Positions 34,673 through 36,841 of a stretch of DNA of 36,841 nt are shown here, one piece after another (within the stretch, counting starts at the first letter, position 1; each line of letters opens with the position of its first letter). Source of the DNA: Gemmatimonadota bacterium (lineage in GTDB: Bacteria; Orphanbacterota; Orphanbacteria; Orphanbacterales; Orphanbacteraceae); NCBI GenBank assembly GCA_020061515.1, contig JAGUYC010000231.1, forward strand, positions 1 to 36,841, in the 5' to 3' direction. The notes beneath the pieces are model-generated. The model was given only the letters and a program-made list of their open reading frames with translations, did not search any database and was not told the origin of the DNA. The position numbers and the translations under genes are program-made.

Positions 34673-36142
34673 TCACCTATCGATCCGAAAGAGGGTCGCG
34701 CGGCACTCGACCATGCGAAAGTCGCGGCGTTCCGTCGCCGCGGGGGCAAGGCCTTCTCGAATCTCCTCCGAGCGCCTTCCCTCTCCGACCACGATCGCCC
34801 AGATACGCTCGCAGGTTTCGTCGGCCCGCCGGAAGGGTTCGCCGTAAGGGGGCACGATCGAACGGTTCTCTCGAAGCTTCTCCGCGAGAGGCGGGCGCGC
34901 GATCGGGAGGAGCAGCCTCGCGACCGTGAACGACTCCGGCGCCGAGAGGACCGCGTCCTTCGGGGTAAGCTGCTTCTCAATCGCATCGCGCACGTCCTCC
35001 CAGCGGTCGGAGCGGATCCAGATGTCCGGCTTCTCGCCGGGGAGAAAGAGAAGGAGAACCGGCAGGAGCGCGGCTGCGCCGATGAGGAGAGGGCGGAGCC
35101 GAAGGCGCGCGCGCGCGAGTCGCTCGCCGATTCCGACCGCGCCCGCCCCGACCAGCACCGCCCAGTAAGGATAGAGAAAGAGGAAGTAGCGGACGTTCGG
35201 GTGATGGTCCGGCCTCGAGGCCGTGAAGAGTGCGGCCGGAAGAAGAAGGGTCGCCGCGTCGATCGCGGGGGCAAGGCGATGGCTTCTCCGGAGCCGGACG
35301 ATGCCGGCGAGGAGAAGCGCCGTCGTTGCGGAGAAGGCGAGGAGCTTTCCTCCCGCGAAGCCGGCAAGCGTTTCGAGAAACGCGCGGACGAAGAAAGCCG
35401 CTTCCGCGAGTCCCCCCGCGTCCGCGCCCCGAGCCGCTCTCCGTTCCGCGATGAGGAGCGCCGCTCGAAGCCACGGCAGAAAGAGAAGAAGAGGGATGGC
35501 GGCGGCCGCGAGGTCGCGGCGATAGGAGCGGCGTTCCCCCGCCCACGGAATCGCGAGGAAGAGCGCTTGCGAAGCGTAGAGGACCGCGGCGAAGAGATGC
35601 GTGTACAAGTTCAGCGCGGTCGCCGCCGCGAAGAGCACGCGGTCCTTCGTTCCGCCTCCCGAGAGGATGCGGAAGAACGCGTAGGTCGCTATCGACGAGA
35701 AGAAAAGGAGGAGCGAGTACGGCCGAAGCTCGACCGAATAACGAATGGCCGCCGGCGAGACGGCCGCGAGGAAGAGCCCGGCGAGACCCACCGCGTGCCC
35801 GCCGCGAAGACGCCCGATTCGATGAACAAAGAGAAGCGAGAGGAGCCCGAACGGAAGGAAGAGCGCGCGGAGAAACGAGGGGTCCTCGGAAAGGAAGCGC
35901 GCGAGCCGAACAAGCGCGAAGTAGAGCGGCGGATGGACATCCCCCCGGCCGGCGCGGACATGGCGATCGACGACGCTCCCCCACGAATCGGTCGACTCGA
36001 AGGTCCGCGTCTCGTCGACCCAGAGCGACCGGTCGAGCGCGGCGAGGCGGAGCGAAAGCGCGAGAAGAAGAAGAAACAGGAAGAGAACACAGGCGCCGTT
36101 TTTCTGACGTGTCGAGCCCACGGTCGAATGCTCCGGACTCAC
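34673..36142 (-). CDS. GT39/PMT-like multi-TM glycosyltransferase
   Basis: SLRLAALDRSLWVDETRTFESTDSW...HPPLYFALVRLARFLSEDPSFLRALFLPFGLLSLLFVHRIGR. GTG start at 36142 overlaps the upstream stop (GTGA). Confidence 0.85.
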   Translation of the reverse strand: MSPEHSTVGSTRQKNGACVLFLFLLLLALSLRLAALDRSLWVDETRTFESTDSWGSVVDRHVRAGRGDVHPPLYFALVRLARFLSEDPSFLRALFLPFGLLSLLFVHRIGRLRGGHAVGLAGLFLAAVSPAAIRYSVELRPYSLLLFFSSIATYAFFRILSGGGTKDRVLFAAATALNLYTHLFAAVLYASQALFLAIPWAGERRSYRRDLAAAAIPLLLFLPWLRAALLIAERRAARGADAGGLAEAAFFVRAFLETLAGFAGGKLLAFSATTALLLAGIVRLRRSHRLAPAIDAATLLLPAALFTASRPDHHPNVRYFLFLYPYWAVLVGAGAVGIGERLARARLRLRPLLIGAAALLPVLLLFLPGEKPDIWIRSDRWEDVRDAIEKQLTPKDAVLSAPESFTVARLLLPIARPPLAEKLRENRSIVPPYGEPFRRADETCERIWAIVVGEGRRSEEIREGLAPAATERRDFRMVECRATLFRIDR

Positions 36143-36573
36143 CGATCCACCGCGGGGAACCGCCGCGCGAGATCGGCGCGTGTTCCCCCCGCTTGCGTCG
36201 CGAGGCTCACGAGGACGGTGCCGGCGAGCGAGAAGGCGAAGCTCGCGATCCTGAGATCGAGCGCTTCGTTCCACGCCGGCATGTTCTTCCAAATGATGTT
36301 CGAGACCGCCCCCGCGAGCATCCCCGCGAGCATGCCCCACCTCGTGGTTCGCTTCCAGCGGAGAGAAAGAAGAAGGGGCGGGCCGAACGCGGCACCGAGC
36401 CCTGCCGAGGCGTAAGAGACCATGTCGTGGACAAAATCGCGGTTCGACACGGCGAGGAGAAGGGCGACGCCCGCGATGAGAACGGTCACGAGGCGGCTCG
36501 CGTAGATCCCGACGGCGAGCATCACGAGAAGATAGAGAGCGAGATTGAAGAGGAGGCTCGAACCGCCGTTCAT
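36139..36573 (-). pseudogene. Sodium:solute symporter (SSS/PutP-like) with large internal deletion
   Basis: MNGGSSLLFNLALYLLVMLAVGIYAS (TM1-like) joined in frame to RLVTVLIAGVALLLAVSNRDFVHDMVSYASAGLGAAFGPPLLLSLRWKRTTRWGMLAGMLAGAVSNIIWK (PutP C-terminal TM region). Confidence 0.72.
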
Positions 36574-36662
36574 TCGCCCCGGCACCGGATCGAGTAGACG
36601 ATGAGCCCGACAAGAAGGAGGATCCAGGAGCCGGCGACGATGATCTTCGTGTGAAGCGGCAT
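36570..36662 (-). CDS. Small single-TM protein (30 aa) upstream of symporter; candidate symporter small accessory protein
   Basis: Manual translation: MPLHTKIIVAGSWILLLVGLIVYSIRCRGE*, ATGA overlap with symporter ATG 36573. Absent from ORF track. Confidence 0.6.
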   Translation of the reverse strand: MPLHTKIIVAGSWILLLVGLIVYSIRCRGE

Positions 36663-36841
36663 CGGCTTCCCCCCGGTGCGCGGACCTCTCGATCGTAGGG
36701 AGTGAGTCGCAGCGTCGTCAAGCGCGACGGACTCGCTCGGCCGCGGCGACGGTCGAATCCGGATGTCGGGGGCGGCTTCGTATACGGCCGAAGGCGGCCA
36801 CTCCAGCCGCAGCGGGTGCCGCAGCGCGCAGCGGCCGGGCC

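Noticed and set aside
1-36841. CRISPR array, rRNA, complete IS element or prophage
   Set aside because: No regularly spaced direct repeats, rRNA signature or transposase/integrase-like protein was found in the readable ORFs.

Overview
High-GC bacterial chromosomal window, about 36.8 kb. The FlgD/T9SS-like C-terminal sorting tail, the CGGDDN lipoproteins and the overall style suggest an uncultured FCB/Eisenbacteria-like lineage, but this is inference only. It is mostly ordinary chromosome. Named genes include RRM protein, HAL-family ammonia-lyase, YjbQ, cupin, GYD protein, AsmA, zinc-type ADH, ZnuA/C/B-type metal ABC transporter, type-5 UDG, MATE-like transporter, redoxin, HD protein, tandem CDGSH protein, a GPP34/RHH/SPFH operon, cyclase, DUF2779 nuclease, moeA-moaA-moaC-MOSC, AmgK/RapZ-C/MurU, methyltransferase, S1 protein, OMPs and lipoproteins, GT39 and a symporter remnant. 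The strongest non-coding observation is a Moco-riboswitch-like leader upstream of moeA. It has a plausible promoter and a mutually exclusive anti-SD/aptamer pairing visible in the sequence. Other notable items: an unannotated 57-aa RHH protein between SPFH and GPP34 genes, a stand-alone RapZ C-terminal domain inside a MurNAc-recycling-type operon, an HAL with Ala-Cys-Gly instead of Ala-Ser-Gly at the MIO site, an internally deleted SSS symporter, and two REP-like palindrome loci. All family calls come from reading the sequence, with no database search.
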